A stretch of DNA of 64,000 bases from an uncultured Pseudomonadales bacterium (lineage in GTDB: Bacteria > Pseudomonadota > Gammaproteobacteria > Pseudomonadales > Porticoccaceae), in NCBI GenBank assembly GCA_943788875.1, contig CALSSA010000001.1, positions 310,001 to 374,000 on the forward strand, in the 5' to 3' direction. This document shows, piece after piece, positions 9,615 to 19,622 of the stretch. Position numbers and translations under genes: made by a program. How positions within the stretch are numbered: the first letter of the stretch is position 1; every line of letters begins with the position of its first letter. The notes beneath the pieces are model-generated. The model saw only the letters and a program-made list of their open reading frames with translations, was not told the origin of the DNA and searched no databases.

Positions 9615-9848
9615 CTAATCAGAAAGTGACCGATACAACAATTCAGAGTAATCGCTCTGTGGCTGGATTTCACCCGTCTTCTTATTCATCACCATGCCAT
9701 GGGTAACAAGAAAACCACCTGAATCTTTGTCAACAGTCGCTAAATCAATTTTTTTCTTTCGGTGGCTTACTCTCACCGCATCTAATGCAACCCACAAAGC
9801 AATTGAAAGCAGCAACAAAGCCACTCCACTAACAACCAAATTAACCAC
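9615..9848 (-). CDS. Small single-span membrane protein, unknown function
   Basis: 77 aa with a GTG start at 9848 supported by AGGAGAG about 6 bases upstream. Residues 3–22 (NLVVSGVALLLLSIALWVAL) form one transmembrane helix, followed by a basic stretch SHRKKK that would lie in the cytoplasm and a polar tail. No homologue is recognised. It is encoded upstream of, and on the same strand as, the unrecognised 484-aa membrane protein, so the two could act together; the 256-base gap argues against tight coupling. Confidence 0.6.
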   Translation of the reverse strand: MVNLVVSGVALLLLSIALWVALDAVRVSHRKKKIDLATVDKDSGGFLVTHGMVMNKKTGEIQPQSDYSELLYRSLSD

Positions 9849-10088
9849 CTAAACTCTCCTATTATTTTTCATATTCTTCACGTTATTTTTTTACACCAAC
9901 ATAGCCACCCACAACAAAAAAGCCGATGGCAAAAAGCCATAAGCTTATGGTCAACAAAAATGCAGCATGCGTTTAAAATGTTCAGCGTTGTTTATCCCCA
10001 CCAGCCCTAATCTTTACGACGAGCTAAAGACCTATCTCACCTCGTAAGTCATAGAGGAGCAAATGCCGCCTGTCAAGCTGAGATAAAG

Positions 10089-10121
10089 CATATTAGCTAC
10101 CCTCTAACCGTAGCTAATATG
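10089..10121. repeat. Perfect 12-bp inverted repeat
   Basis: CATATTAGCTAC (10089–10100), 9-base spacer, GTAGCTAATATG (10110–10121). It has no T-run, so it is either an operator-like dyad or a small RNA hairpin. No adjacent start codon decides which. Confidence 0.75.
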
Positions 10122-10162
10122 GCAGCAAGTCGATATGTACCAAGTCTCACTTTTTGACAGAC

Positions 10163-10211
10163 AAAAAAAACCCCTGCTGTAAGGAGGGGGAGTGATACAG
10201 ACCCGCAGGGG
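10163..10211 (-). terminator. Terminator-like hairpin, leftward
   Basis: CCCCTGC (10171–10177) pairs with GCAGGGG (10205–10211). On the minus strand the stem runs directly into eight T. It would end transcripts arriving from the 10561–10827 gene. The long loop (27 bases) lowers confidence. Confidence 0.5.
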
Positions 10212-10560
10212 CAACAAAGTAGTTCAAAAGGTTTATAAACAGACCGTTACCGATAACCCGTTGGCACTAAATTTATTTAAATGTCTAACTCTGTAACTAT
10301 AAGACTCCGAAACGCCAAAAAACCCTACCCTCAGCCCCAGGAAAATTAAAATTGGTTAAAAACACCCTAAAGAAATGCACCATGCCAACCAGAAATTGGA
10401 ACACAGACTGGATTCGACTGATGATCGAGTTCAAAGACCGCTTAGCGGATTACCTCCAACCTAGGCAGCTACGCGGGAATATTGGCAGGGTCTTGTAAAA
10501 TACTGAGCAACAGCCCCAACAAAATAATACCCAAGCCCGGCTGCACCGAACAAAGCCTAC

Positions 10561-10827
10561 CTACACATCCTCAACTAACACAATCCTGCGGGGCACCGCA
10601 GATTTAGCTATGCGTATAAAACCAGAGGCCTGAGCAGAGCCCTCACTTTCAACATCACCCAGATTAGGCGCCAGCATCAAAACCTTATCGGTTTCTGCCA
10701 CTAGCCAGCCCACAGACACGCATTCAATCACTTCCATGCGTGGCATATTGTCGAGAAACATCCAAGCGGCAACAGGCTGCGCGCTGTCGATCCATTCGAC
10801 TAGTAGGGGGTTATCATTGTTTGGCAT
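10561..10827 (-). CDS. Small hypothetical protein of the kind found in phages and genomic islands
   Basis: 88 aa from ATG 10827 (MPNNDNPLLVEW...); the frame extends to 10908 but the N-terminal extension looks non-coding. The protein begins PLLVEWIDSAQP and contains ECVSVGWLVAETD and LAPNLGDV, a pattern I associate from memory with short proteins in prophages and integrative elements; no biochemical role is known to me. No phage structural genes are adjacent, so this is probably a leftover of an element. The neighbouring plus-strand remnant and the repeat-rich spacer support a history of insertion here. Confidence 0.5.
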   Translation of the reverse strand: MPNNDNPLLVEWIDSAQPVAAWMFLDNMPRMEVIECVSVGWLVAETDKVLMLAPNLGDVESEGSAQASGFIRIAKSAVPRRIVLVEDV

Positions 10828-10877
10828 TGTTTTGTTCCGAGTGATGAGTTTTGTTGCACTTAAGAGATTCCACGTGA

Positions 10878-11054
10878 GCCCGGAGTTCTCTTTACAGCAC
10901 GCTGCCAATCGAGCTGCGTGGCAACTTATCGGTCACTCTAACCTCAGCTCTGAGAGGCGAAGAGTTAAGTGATGCAGAAATTAAGTCACTGGCTGGATCA
11001 GTTTTGTCACAGGATGAAATTAAAGGAAAAAGAGGTAGTGAACCAAAGCCATAA
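10878..11054 (+). pseudogene. Possible C-terminal gene remnant
   Basis: An open frame of 58 codons with coding-like composition (…LPIELRGNLSVTL… then LSDAEIKSLAGSVLSQDE, ending GKRGSEPKP) follows a stop at 10875–10877 and has no ATG. It looks like the tail of a lost gene. The parent family was not recognised. Confidence 0.25.
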
Positions 11055-11598
11055 CTATAACCATAGTGGCCTGCCCCTGCTGCGAAGTATTGCTATAAAC
11101 CTCATTGAGTAATGGGGCTTATAGCTGATACGGCCAGCCCGCCGGGCGGGTAAAAACCTAGATCAAATGCCTCACCCAATGGGCGATCGCATTAATTCGA
11201 GTCTGACCCTAATTTTTCTGCTGGGACAAGCAGCGTCCAACACTAACGGCCTAGATATCGCCCCATCACCTGCCTGTGATAGTGCCTGTATCAATGCTAC
11301 TGATAAGCCCGTCGCACACGGTTGTTGATGTGGGCGGGCTTCCCCTTGTTTAAACATAGACTAGTTTTGGCCCGGGCGTGATTTTTGGCGGCGCTGTCAT
11401 ATTGAGCAACTATTGCCATATTGAGCGAAGCGAAATATCTCTAGATCCTTCGCTACACTCAGGATGACAAAATGTCGGTGCTGCCAGGATGACAAAATGC
11501 TGGTGCTGTCAGGATGACGGAGGGGGGGCTGCAAGTTTTTGGTTGTGCTTAGCTTTCTCGGGAGGATTTTGGGTTCAGGCTGCCAGAGGGATCAAATA
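11055..11598. other. 544-base repeat-rich spacer
   Basis: No protein gene was supported. It holds a strong hairpin at 11305–11341 (AAGCCCG paired with CGGGCTT), a near-palindrome CCCGCCGGGCGGG at 11138–11150, a TTAGGGTCAGACTCGAATTA sequence (minus strand, 11193–11212) resembling motifs near REP-type elements, and the CAGGATGAC repeat cluster at 11424–11520. Confidence 0.6.
11424..11520. repeat. Dispersed CAGGATGAC repeat cluster, second copy
   Basis: AGCGAAG (11424) and CTTCGCT (11447–11453) form a small dyad, followed by three tandem CAGGATGAC units with a period of about 25 bases (11460, 11485, 11510). It is clearly related to 2806–2863 through ATCCTTCGCT...CTCAGGATGAC. Confidence 0.75.
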
Positions 11599-11895
11599 TC
11601 AAACTCTATCCCCATGAACCTTAGCCGTCATATCTAGGCCCAACGCCTGCATCACAACCAGGGTGGTTTTTAACGTGGGATTCCCATGCTCGCTAAATGA
11701 ACGGTATAACTGCTCACGAGATAATCCCGTCTTTCGAGCGATTACAGTCATGCCCTTAGCTCTGGCCACAAGACCAAGGGCCTTTGAAATATAGGCTGAG
11801 TTACCGGTCTCAAACGCATCAGTCATGAACAACTCAATGGCTTCGACACTATTGAGTTCGGTCGCTGGGTCATAGGTGTATAACTTTTGCTTCAT
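11599..11895 (-). CDS. HigA-like addiction-module antidote, HTH domain
   Basis: 98 aa, ATG 11895. A helix-turn-helix occupies about residues 40–80 (ISKALGLVARAKGMTVIARKTGLSREQLYRSF), matching the group of XRE-like antidotes encoded downstream of a RelE-superfamily killer protein. It should bind the operon promoter and neutralise the toxin. Here the toxin gene upstream is broken by an amber codon, and the antidote start lies 3 bases after the toxin's ancestral stop, so the pair was one operon. The antidote frame is intact, which fits a module that lost its toxin first. Confidence 0.85.
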   Translation of the reverse strand: MKQKLYTYDPATELNSVEAIELFMTDAFETGNSAYISKALGLVARAKGMTVIARKTGLSREQLYRSFSEHGNPTLKTTLVVMQALGLDMTAKVHGDRV

Positions 11896-11898
11896 TAT

Positions 11899-12186
11899 TT
11901 ACTCGTTTGCTATTAACTTGGCTTTTTTAATATCACTGCTCTGAGTACTTTTGTCTCCACCACAGAGCAACACAATCATGGTCTACCCTTCCCATTTGAA
12001 ATAAATCCGGTAACCAGGGCCATAATGAATCCTTAACTCACTAACACCATCGCCGATCACGGAAACATCTCCAAGCAAACCATTGGCAACACGAAATATT
12101 CTCGCTGCAATAATCGCTTTGGCTTTGTGGTCTTTTAACTTCTGTGCCCATTTTCGGTAAGTGCCTGTTTGCTTGATTTCAACCAT
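11899..12186 (-). pseudogene. HigB/RelE-superfamily toxin gene interrupted by an amber codon
   Basis: The frame from ATG 12186 encodes MVEIKQTGTYRKWAQKLKDH... ELRIHYGPGYRIYF, the usual N-terminal two-thirds of small addiction-module killer proteins (mRNA interferase fold). It then hits TAG at 11983–11985. The same frame continues in register with the expected C-terminal motif LLCGGDKSTQSSDIKKAK and ends at TAA 11899–11901. Reading through gives 95 aa, the family length. Its stop is followed by ATAATG, placing the antidote start 3 bases away. The 67-aa truncated product lacks the conserved C-terminal strand and is probably inactive. Confidence 0.85.
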
Positions 12187-12389
12187 GCAACATGCTGTAG
12201 TTTATAAACTACTAATATTAAAATGTCTAGCGCTAAAACTGTGATGAAGGTTTGCAAGTAGCTGGGCCGGAATCTGGCACTCGATCACGACATATTTGAA
12301 ACTCAGCTTTGGGCCAGTTAGATGTTGTTAGCTGAAACTCTATATTCAAGGCTATAATATCGATAACAATATGACCTAGAGATTGATCT

Positions 12390-13790
12390 GTGCTCAAGCC
12401 GTTAACGTCCGCCGCCCTTTCATTGCTAATCCTGCTCTTCAGCCAGGCTGCTACCGCCGATGTATTTTGGTTTGTGCGCAACGATGATGGCTCTACCAAC
12501 TGGCAGTATGTAGCCAACTTCTCCAGTGGTATTTTGGTTATTGTGCTGTCTCTCACGGCGCTGTGGCTTTTCTTTACTCGCCTGCAGGCCAATCGCTATA
12601 ACCTTGAGCTGGAGGAAATTCGCACGCAGTTGGAGTTGCGTGTAAAGGAGCGTACGGCGACGCTGGAGGCTGAGATTGTTGAGCACCGCATGACCACGGG
12701 TCGGCTGCGCAGCTCTGAGGCTTATATCAATAGCATTTTGCGCTCGCTGCCTCTGATGCTGATTGGCCTGAATAAAGAGAATCGCATTACCCAGTGGAAT
12801 CACCGCGCGGAAGAGATTAGCGGCATGGCGTCAAAATCGGTGCTGGGTCAGGATCTGTGGGAGGCCTATCCCAGCATTACTATTAGCCCGCAACAGATTC
12901 AGCAGGCGCTGGATGACAACAAAACTTTGACCATCAAGTACAGCCAACGTGGTCAGTACCATTTTGATATTACTATTTATCCGCTGCAGGGCGATGGGGA
13001 AACCGGGGTGGTGATTCTGCTGGATGATGTTACTCAGCGGGTTAAAAATGAAACTATGCTGATTCAGCGCGACAAGATGTCGTCTATCGGTGAGATGGCG
13101 TCAATTATGGCCCATGATATCAACATCCCTCTGCGAGCAATTATTAAAGATGTTAAAGAGGTGCGCAAAGACCTGACTGATGAGCCCATTGATAAAGAGG
13201 CTCTGCGGGAGGTGCTGGAGGATGCGGTAATTCGCGGCCAACAGGCTACGTCTGTAATCGACAATCTGGTTGATTTTTCTGGCGGTGGTGGCGGCGAAAA
13301 GTCTGATCTCAATATGCTCGATGCTATTCACCATAGTGTGGAGCTGGCCAATGATGTGCTGTCGGTGATGGCTGGAGTGCGCTTTAAGGATATTAAGGTC
13401 AATATTGACTGCGCGGACGATATCCCTGAAATCCCTTGTTATGTCACTGAAATTCAGCAGGTGTTTTTAAGCCTGTTCCGCCATTCCTGCTATGCCCTGG
13501 GCAAAGTGGATGATGCCGACCATAGTCCGGTGATCAATATTGAGGTGACCAAGTTTTACGATAATCTGTGGGTGCGCATTCAGCACAATGGGCGCGGCAT
13601 TAGCCTTGACGAGCAGAAAACTATCTTTGAACCCTATGCCGCTAATGGGGATTCAAGCAGTGCCTACAATGCGGGCAAGCGCCTGTCATTTGCTTACTTT
13701 ATTATCACTGAGCAGCATCAGGGCCAAATTGCGGTCACCTCGGCACCGGATGTGGGCACCACTTTCCATATTCAGCTGCCACTCAAGTAA
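12390..13790 (+). CDS. Membrane PAS sensor histidine kinase-like protein with degenerate ATP site
   Basis: 466 aa, GTG start at 12390. It has a signal peptide (residues 1–23), a short periplasmic loop, a transmembrane helix (about 46–63), a coiled-coil linker (70–108), a PAS domain (about 109–215) and an HisKA-type helix with H242 (SSIGEMASIMAHDINIPL). The ATPase domain is odd. In the N-box QVFLSLFRHSCYAL the catalytic Asn is His365, the G1 DxGxG is HNGRG (Asp to His399), and the G2 glycine loop is replaced by AGKRLSFAY. ATP binding is therefore doubtful, and it may sense and dimerise without autophosphorylating. No response regulator lies nearby. It converges on the 13811–14080 gene. Confidence 0.85.
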   Translation: MLKPLTSAALSLLILLFSQAATADVFWFVRNDDGSTNWQYVANFSSGILVIVLSLTALWLFFTRLQANRYNLELEEIRTQLELRVKERTATLEAEIVEHRMTTGRLRSSEAYINSILRSLPLMLIGLNKENRITQWNHRAEEISGMASKSVLGQDLWEAYPSITISPQQIQQALDDNKTLTIKYSQRGQYHFDITIYPLQGDGETGVVILLDDVTQRVKNETMLIQRDKMSSIGEMASIMAHDINIPLRAIIKDVKEVRKDLTDEPIDKEALREVLEDAVIRGQQATSVIDNLVDFSGGGGGEKSDLNMLDAIHHSVELANDVLSVMAGVRFKDIKVNIDCADDIPEIPCYVTEIQQVFLSLFRHSCYALGKVDDADHSPVINIEVTKFYDNLWVRIQHNGRGISLDEQKTIFEPYAANGDSSSAYNAGKRLSFAYFIITEQHQGQIAVTSAPDVGTTFHIQLPLK

Positions 13791-13810
13791 TTGCTTAAAT
13801 GATTGGACCG

Positions 13811-14080
13811 CTATTTTGTCTCTGACAGCAATGGGTGGCCTGGTGGTAGTTGGCGGGAAATCCACAGTGCTAGCTTGTGGCGCATGTTGGGGTCGGTAAT
13901 CTGGTCTTTGGCCAGTGGCTGAATCAGCTTATCTTCGACCAACACTCGATACACAAACTCTACCTTTAGCTTGATCGGATCCTGCTGCTCAAACTCTCCG
14001 TAGGCGCGCTTCTTGGCATACACAGCGCCAACCTGCAGGGCCTTTTTAACCAGTTCGTCTTGGTTGGCTATCTTGTTCAT
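13811..14080 (-). CDS. Small conserved protein, DUF5062-like
   Basis: 89 aa, ATG 14080. The sequence (ELVKKALQVGAVYAKKRAYGEF, VYRVLVEDKLIQPLAKD, MRHKLALWISRQLP..HPLL) matches my memory of the small gammaproteobacterial DUF5062 family, which is of unknown function. No signal peptide or membrane segment. It lies downstream of purL on the same strand with a 36-base gap, so it may be co-transcribed. Confidence 0.6.
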   Translation of the reverse strand: MNKIANQDELVKKALQVGAVYAKKRAYGEFEQQDPIKLKVEFVYRVLVEDKLIQPLAKDQITDPNMRHKLALWISRQLPPGHPLLSETK

Positions 14081-14116
14081 TGCTCAGACCCTCTGCGGTT
14101 GTTTAGTCTATATTTG

Positions 14117-17100
14117 CTAATCAATAAAGCTGCGCGCATTTCTGAAGATTCGCATCCAGCCACTGTCCTCGCCCCAATCTTCTGGGTGCCAGGAGTTTTG
14201 CACTGTGCGGAATACGCGCTCCGGGTGCGGCATCATCAAGGTGGCGCGACCATCGGCACTGGTGACACCGGTAATGCCATGTGGCGAGCCATTGGGATTG
14301 GCCGGGTAACGAGACGCGACTTCAAGATTGTTCTCGAGGAATCGCATGGCTATCTGGTCTGACTGCTGAAGTTGCTGCAGTGCTTCCGAGCTGGCAAATT
14401 CGGCACGACCTTCACCATGGGATACGGCAATGGGCATATGGGTGCCGGCCATGCCACGCAGGAATACTGACTGGGATTCTTCAATGCGCACCAATGAGAA
14501 TCTGGCCTCAAACTGTTCTGACAGGTTGCGCACAAAGCGTGGCCAGAGTTGGGCACCGGGAATCAGGGATTTTAAGTTGGACAGCATCTGGCAGCCATTG
14601 CACACGCCCAAACTAAAGGTGTCGGGACGGTGGAAAAATTGCTCAAACTGATCGCGGATCTGGGTGTTAAACAGCACGGTTTTGGCCCAGCCTTCGCCCG
14701 CCCCCAGTACATCGCCATAGGAGAAACCACCACAGGCGACCATGCCAGAATAGTCTGCCAGAGATCTGCGGCCTGCCAGCAGGTCACTCATATGCACATC
14801 TACTGCGGTAAAGCCGGCGCGATCAAAGGCCGCAGCCATTTCCAGATGACTGTTGACGCCCTGCTCCCTAACAATGGCAACCTTGGGTTTAACCCCGGTT
14901 TTAATATAGGGGGCGCTGATGTCCTCTGCCGGGTCAAAGGTCAGATTGGCGGACAGGCCTTCATCTGTGCAGGAGATACGCTCAAACTCTTCCCGCACAC
15001 AGTTGGCGTTGTCGCGCAATGAGGCCATTTGGTAGGAGGTTTCACTCCAGCAGCGCTGCAGCACTGTTCTGGTTTCGTTAAATAACTCTTTGCCACTGCG
15101 GCTAATCACCAGCCGGTCGATTGCATTTAACCCGCCCAGCTTGTGAACGGCGACATTGGCCTTGGCAAAGCGGGCCATCACTGCCTCGATATTGGCGGTG
15201 GATACCTGAATTACCGCGCCCAGTTCTTCATTAAATAATGCGTCCATCCAGTTGTCGCCGAGATCACTGAGATCCAGGTCAACACCCACATGGCCAGCAA
15301 AACTCATCTCCGCAACCGCGGCCAATAAACCACCGTCTGAACGGTCGTGATAGGCCAGAATATCGCCCTGTTCGATGGACAGCTGCATGGCTTCAAAGAA
15401 ACCTTTCAGTACCTCGGCATCATCCACATCAGGGGCTATTTCACCAAATTCGGAAAACACCTGAGCCAGAATTGAGCCGCCCATGCGGTTGGCGCCAGCG
15501 GCCAGGTCGAGCAGTAATAGTTGGCTGTCACCCTGATCGGTGCGCAGCTGTGGGGTCAATGTCTTGCGCACATCCAGCACTGGCGAAAAGCCGGTAATAA
15601 TCAACGATAATGGTGCTGTCACTGATTTATCTTCGCCATCACGCTGCCAGGCGGTGCGCATGGACATACTGTCTTTGCCCACGGGCACGGTGATGCCGAG
15701 CTTGGGGCACAGATCCATGCCTACCGCTTCTACGGTGCGGTAAAGTTTTTCATCTTCACCGGCAGAGCCTGCGGCACACATCCAGTTGGCGGAGAGTTTT
15801 ATATCTTTGATATCACCAATGCGCGCAGCACTGATATTGGTTATGGCTTCACCTATGGCCATGCGGCCTGAGGCCGGGCCATCAATCAGCGCCAATGGTG
15901 TGCGCTCGCCCATGGCCATGGCTTCACCTGCGGTGCTGTCATAGGTCACTGTGGTTACGGCGCAGTCGGCTACTGGCACCTGCCATGGACCAACCATCTG
16001 ATCCCGGGCAACCATGCCGCTAACCGAGCGATCACCAATGGTAATCAAAAAGCTTTTGCTGGCGACTGCAGGATGGCGCAACACGCGGAAGACCGCGTCA
16101 TTGAGATTAACGTCACTGGCATTAAAGGCTGTGCCCAATGATTCTCTTGTGCTGGCGCTGCGGTGCATCTTGGGTGCCTTGCCAAATAATACTGACATAG
16201 GCAGGTCGACTGGGTTGTTGTCAAAGTGCTCGTCAACAACGGTAATCTGTTTCTCTTCGGTGGCTTCACCGACGATGGCGTAGGGGCAGCGCTCGCGCTC
16301 GCAGATCGCTTTAAAGCGCTGCACATCTGCGGGCATAATGGCCAGCACATAGCGCTCTTGCGCTTCGTTGCACCAGATTTCTACCGGTGACATGCCCGGT
16401 TCATCATTGGGTACTTTGCGCAGATCAAAGCGGCCGCCGGTGCCACCGTCTTTGACCAGCTCTGGCAGTGCATTGGATAAGCCGCCTGCACCTACATCAT
16501 GGATAAAGGCGATGGGGTTGATATCACCCAGCTGCCAGCATTGATCAATCACTTCCTGACAGCGGCGCTCAATCTCCGGGTTCTGACGCTGCACTGAGGC
16601 AAAGTCCAGATCTGCAGAGCTCTGGCCTGTGGTCATGGAGGACGCGGCACCGCCACCCAGACCAATCAACATGGCTGGGCCACCAAGCACAACTAACTGC
16701 GCGCCCGGCTCAAATTCCGGCTTGTCGATATGGTCTTCGCGGATATTGCCATAGCCACCGGCAATCATTATCGGCTTGTGATAGCCACGGCGCTCGCCAT
16801 TAAAGTCTGCTTCAAAGGTTCTGAAGTACCCGCAGATATTGGGGCGGCCAAATTCGTTGTTAAAGGCAGCCCCACCAATGGGGCCTTCGGTCATAATATC
16901 CAGCGCTGAGACTATTCGATCAGGCTTGCCGTAATCCTGTTCCCAGGGCTGCACATAGCCGGGGATTTGCAGGTTGGAAACAGTAAAGCCCACAAGCCCA
17001 ACTTTGGGTTTGGAACCTCGGCCCACTGCACCTTCATCGCGAATCTCGCCGCCTGAGCCTGTGCCAGCACCAGAATATGGAGAGATGGCTGTGGGATGGT

Positions 17101-17989
17101 TGTGGGTTTCCACTTTCATCAGCAGATGCACTGGCTCTTGGCTGTAGCCATATTCTTTGCTGACTGGGTCCGGGTAAAAACGCCCACCCGGTGTGCCTGC
17201 CACGACAGCGGCATTATCTGAATAGGCGGAGAGGACATTTTCACCGCCGAGATTATTGGTGTTGCGAATCATGTCAAACAGGGAATGGGGCTGGTCGACG
17301 CCATCGATGGTCCAGCTGGCATTAAAAATTTTGTGCCGACAATGCTCTGAGTTGGCCTGGGCAAACATCATTAATTCAGCATCGGATGGGTTGCGCTGCA
17401 GCTCTTCAAAGCTGGCAACCAGATAGTCTATCTCGTCTTCTGCCAATGCTAGGCCCAGTTCTACATTGGCCAGCTTAAGTGCTGCAGCACCCCCAGCCAG
17501 AATATCGACCTGGGTCATGGTTGCTGGCTGCTGATGGCTAAACAATGCCTGTGCCTGCTGCAGGTCGGTAAACAGGGTTTCAACCATGCGATCGCTGAGC
17601 AATTCACCCAGCTGTTGCAACTGTTCGCCAGCAAGCGGTTGATTGGCACTTATATAGTAGGCTGTGCCGCGCTCAACCCGCACCACATTATTCAAGCCGC
17701 AGTTGTGGGCGATATCTGTGGCCTTGCTCGACCAGGGAGAAATAGTGCCGGGACGAGGTACTACCAGCAATAAATCACCCTCAGTGGACAGCGACTTCTC
17801 ACTGGGGCCATAGGTCATCAGCGCTTCTAATGTTGCCTGATCTGCATCTGATAACGGCTCGCTGACTTCGGCAAAATGCACATATTCAGCAGTCACTGAC
17901 TCAACAGAGGGTTCAAGTTTTTGCAGGCTGGAGAGCAGTTTTCTACGTCGAAAGTCAGAGAGAGATGGTGCGCCGCTGAGGATTATCAT
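14117..17989 (-). CDS. purL: Phosphoribosylformylglycinamidine synthase, large single-chain form
   Basis: 1290-aa cytoplasmic enzyme of de novo purine synthesis that converts FGAR, glutamine and ATP to FGAM. Length matches the gammaproteobacterial single-chain PurL (about 1295). An N-terminal PurS-like region precedes two ATP-grasp-unrelated PurM-like halves ([33 protein letters not shown]). A C-terminal class I glutamine amidotransferase domain carries the Cys nucleophile in GVCNGCQML and His/Glu in MPHPERVFR. The ATG at 17989 is preceded by a divergent spacer shared with mltF; the purL–mltF–tadA arrangement is conserved in Gammaproteobacteria. No frameshifts across nearly 3.9 kb. Confidence 0.98.
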   Translation of the reverse strand: MIILSGAPSLSDFRRRKLLSSLQKLEPSVESVTAEYVHFAEVSEPLSDADQATLEALMTYGPSEKSLSTEGDLLLVVPRPGTISPWSSKATDIAHNCGLNNVVRVERGTAYYISANQPLAGEQLQQLGELLSDRMVETLFTDLQQAQALFSHQQPATMTQVDILAGGAAALKLANVELGLALAEDEIDYLVASFEELQRNPSDAELMMFAQANSEHCRHKIFNASWTIDGVDQPHSLFDMIRNTNNLGGENVLSAYSDNAAVVAGTPGGRFYPDPVSKEYGYSQEPVHLLMKVETHNHPTAISPYSGAGTGSGGEIRDEGAVGRGSKPKVGLVGFTVSNLQIPGYVQPWEQDYGKPDRIVSALDIMTEGPIGGAAFNNEFGRPNICGYFRTFEADFNGERRGYHKPIMIAGGYGNIREDHIDKPEFEPGAQLVVLGGPAMLIGLGGGAASSMTTGQSSADLDFASVQRQNPEIERRCQEVIDQCWQLGDINPIAFIHDVGAGGLSNALPELVKDGGTGGRFDLRKVPNDEPGMSPVEIWCNEAQERYVLAIMPADVQRFKAICERERCPYAIVGEATEEKQITVVDEHFDNNPVDLPMSVLFGKAPKMHRSASTRESLGTAFNASDVNLNDAVFRVLRHPAVASKSFLITIGDRSVSGMVARDQMVGPWQVPVADCAVTTVTYDSTAGEAMAMGERTPLALIDGPASGRMAIGEAITNISAARIGDIKDIKLSANWMCAAGSAGEDEKLYRTVEAVGMDLCPKLGITVPVGKDSMSMRTAWQRDGEDKSVTAPLSLIITGFSPVLDVRKTLTPQLRTDQGDSQLLLLDLAAGANRMGGSILAQVFSEFGEIAPDVDDAEVLKGFFEAMQLSIEQGDILAYHDRSDGGLLAAVAEMSFAGHVGVDLDLSDLGDNWMDALFNEELGAVIQVSTANIEAVMARFAKANVAVHKLGGLNAIDRLVISRSGKELFNETRTVLQRCWSETSYQMASLRDNANCVREEFERISCTDEGLSANLTFDPAEDISAPYIKTGVKPKVAIVREQGVNSHLEMAAAFDRAGFTAVDVHMSDLLAGRRSLADYSGMVACGGFSYGDVLGAGEGWAKTVLFNTQIRDQFEQFFHRPDTFSLGVCNGCQMLSNLKSLIPGAQLWPRFVRNLSEQFEARFSLVRIEESQSVFLRGMAGTHMPIAVSHGEGRAEFASSEALQQLQQSDQIAMRFLENNLEVASRYPANPNGSPHGITGVTSADGRATLMMPHPERVFRTVQNSWHPEDWGEDSGWMRIFRNARSFID

Positions 17990-18155
17990 GGAAGGCTAGT
18001 CTCAAAAATCGTCAATTGGGAAAGGCGCGTATTCTAGCAGGAAAAACCCCGCTTTTGGCACATAGAATTAGGTAAACCATGGACAATTACTGGCGTCTGA
18101 ATAACAATGCAATCAAAGCTAGTAGTTCATCCTTTGTGAGGTGCCATAAACATTA

Positions 18156-19613
18156 ATGCCGGAACTATCCAACAGACTGAGAAAACTCCGCAATCGGGCT
18201 ATCCTGATTGTGCTGCTGATGGTTTTTGCTGGCTATATTTCTAAAAGCACCCACCAAACCGATCTGGCTATCATTAAAGCCAAGGGTAGCCTGGTGATGC
18301 TCACTCTGGCTGGCCCAACCACCTATTTTGAAGATGGTCGCGGTAAAAATGGCTTTGATTACCTGCTGGCCAAGGCCTTTGCCGACAGCCTCGGGGTAGA
18401 GCTTGACGTTAAGGTGGTGCCAACGTTGCGCCGCCTGCTGCTCTCTGTGGGTGGCCCTCAGGGTGATTTTGCAGCCGCCAATCTGGTCAAAACTGAGGTT
18501 CGCGATAAGACCCTAAGCTTTGCCGTGCCCTACCTTGAAGTCACGCAGCAATTGATCTATCGCGGTGGCAGCAAGCGTCCCAAATCACTGGACCGCCTCG
18601 AGGGTGAACTGATGGTGATCTCTGATTCGTCCCACAGTGAGAACCTGACAAAATTAAAACACCAGCACCCTAATCTGGAGTGGCGGGAACAGGACAATGC
18701 CGAGATGAGCGACCTGATACGCAAGGTCCATGAGGGTGAGATCAGCTACAGCGTAGTGGACTCCCTCTCCTATCTGATCAACCGGCATATCTATCCCAAG
18801 GCGCGCAGCGCCATGAATATTTCGGAACCCCAGCCTATTTCCTGGGCTTTTCCAAGCCACAACGATGGCACGGTGCTGGCTGCGGCCAATGCTTTTCTGC
18901 AGGACTATATTGCTTCGGGGGAGTTGCAATCGCTGACCGATCAGCTGCTGGCGCAAACGGAGAATTTCTCTGCCTCAGACAGCCATCGGCTGGGCAAATT
19001 AGTGGCTAATCGTCTGCCTAACTATGAATCATTATTCCGTGAAACAGCTACCGAGTTCGGGGTCGACTGGCACCTGCTAGCTGCTGTCGCCTATCAGGAG
19101 TCCCACTGGGATCCTAAGGCTAAATCGCCCACTGGTGTTCGTGGTCTGATGATGCTGACAATGGGCACCGCGAGAGAGATGAAAGTCGAAAATCGCTTAG
19201 ATGCATCCCAAAGTATGAAAGGTGGTGCCGCTTATCTGCTCAAGCTTAAAGCGCGACTGCCGAAGCGTATCCTTGATCCTGACCGTACGCTTTTTGCGCT
19301 GGCCGCTTACAATGTTGGCTTTGGCCATTTGGAAGATGCCCGGGTACTCACGGTGCGCAATGGTAAAAACCCCGACAGCTGGGAAGATGTGCGCGCCCAC
19401 CTGCCTCTGTTGAGCAAGAAGGAGTTTTATTCAACCGTTAAACATGGCTATGCACGGGGCGGAGAGCCTGTGCTGTATGTGGACAATATCCAGTATTACA
19501 AAACCTATCTGCAGCTCTATTCCCTGTCTCGACAGGACCCGGTGCTCAACAATGAGCCTGAGGTGGAAGCCACTGCTCCTGTAGATTGGGACAATGCTCT
19601 GCCCTCTATTTAG
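18156..19613 (+). CDS. mltF: Membrane-bound lytic murein transglycosylase F
   Basis: 485 aa. An N-terminal membrane anchor (residues about 12–26) exports the protein. Residues about 38–265 form a periplasmic solute-binding-protein-3-type regulatory domain, and about 275–450 an SLT goose-lysozyme-like domain with the catalytic Glu in AVAYQESHWDP. GVRGLMMLTMGTA and AAYNVGFGHLEDAR are family signatures. It cleaves peptidoglycan glycan strands to 1,6-anhydro products at the outer membrane. Position between purL (divergent) and tadA (convergent) is the known neighbourhood. The frame ends with TAG, showing this codon serves as a normal stop here. Confidence 0.96.
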   Translation: MPELSNRLRKLRNRAILIVLLMVFAGYISKSTHQTDLAIIKAKGSLVMLTLAGPTTYFEDGRGKNGFDYLLAKAFADSLGVELDVKVVPTLRRLLLSVGGPQGDFAAANLVKTEVRDKTLSFAVPYLEVTQQLIYRGGSKRPKSLDRLEGELMVISDSSHSENLTKLKHQHPNLEWREQDNAEMSDLIRKVHEGEISYSVVDSLSYLINRHIYPKARSAMNISEPQPISWAFPSHNDGTVLAAANAFLQDYIASGELQSLTDQLLAQTENFSASDSHRLGKLVANRLPNYESLFRETATEFGVDWHLLAAVAYQESHWDPKAKSPTGVRGLMMLTMGTAREMKVENRLDASQSMKGGAAYLLKLKARLPKRILDPDRTLFALAAYNVGFGHLEDARVLTVRNGKNPDSWEDVRAHLPLLSKKEFYSTVKHGYARGGEPVLYVDNIQYYKTYLQLYSLSRQDPVLNNEPEVEATAPVDWDNALPSI

Positions 19614-19622
19614 AGAGTTTAG

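Larger units (their letters stand above)
9849..10560. other. 712-base gene-poor spacer
   Basis: No convincing protein gene. It contains a perfect 12-bp inverted repeat (10089–10121) and a terminator-like hairpin for leftward transcription (10163–10211). A 38-codon ATG frame at 10382–10498 (plus strand) has no recognisable content and was not called. Much of the spacer is AT-rich and featureless. Confidence 0.6.

Noticed and set aside
10382..10498. 38-codon ATG frame on the plus strand
   Set aside because: No clear ribosome site, no recognisable motif, lies in a featureless spacer; chance open frame is as likely.
11193..11212. Sequence resembling motifs next to REP-type transposases
   Set aside because: Only one half-site is present and no transposase frame is near, so no element could be called.
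14281..14651. Several overlapping frames on the plus strand opposite purL
   Set aside because: They are antisense shadows of an intact, conserved gene and have no family features.
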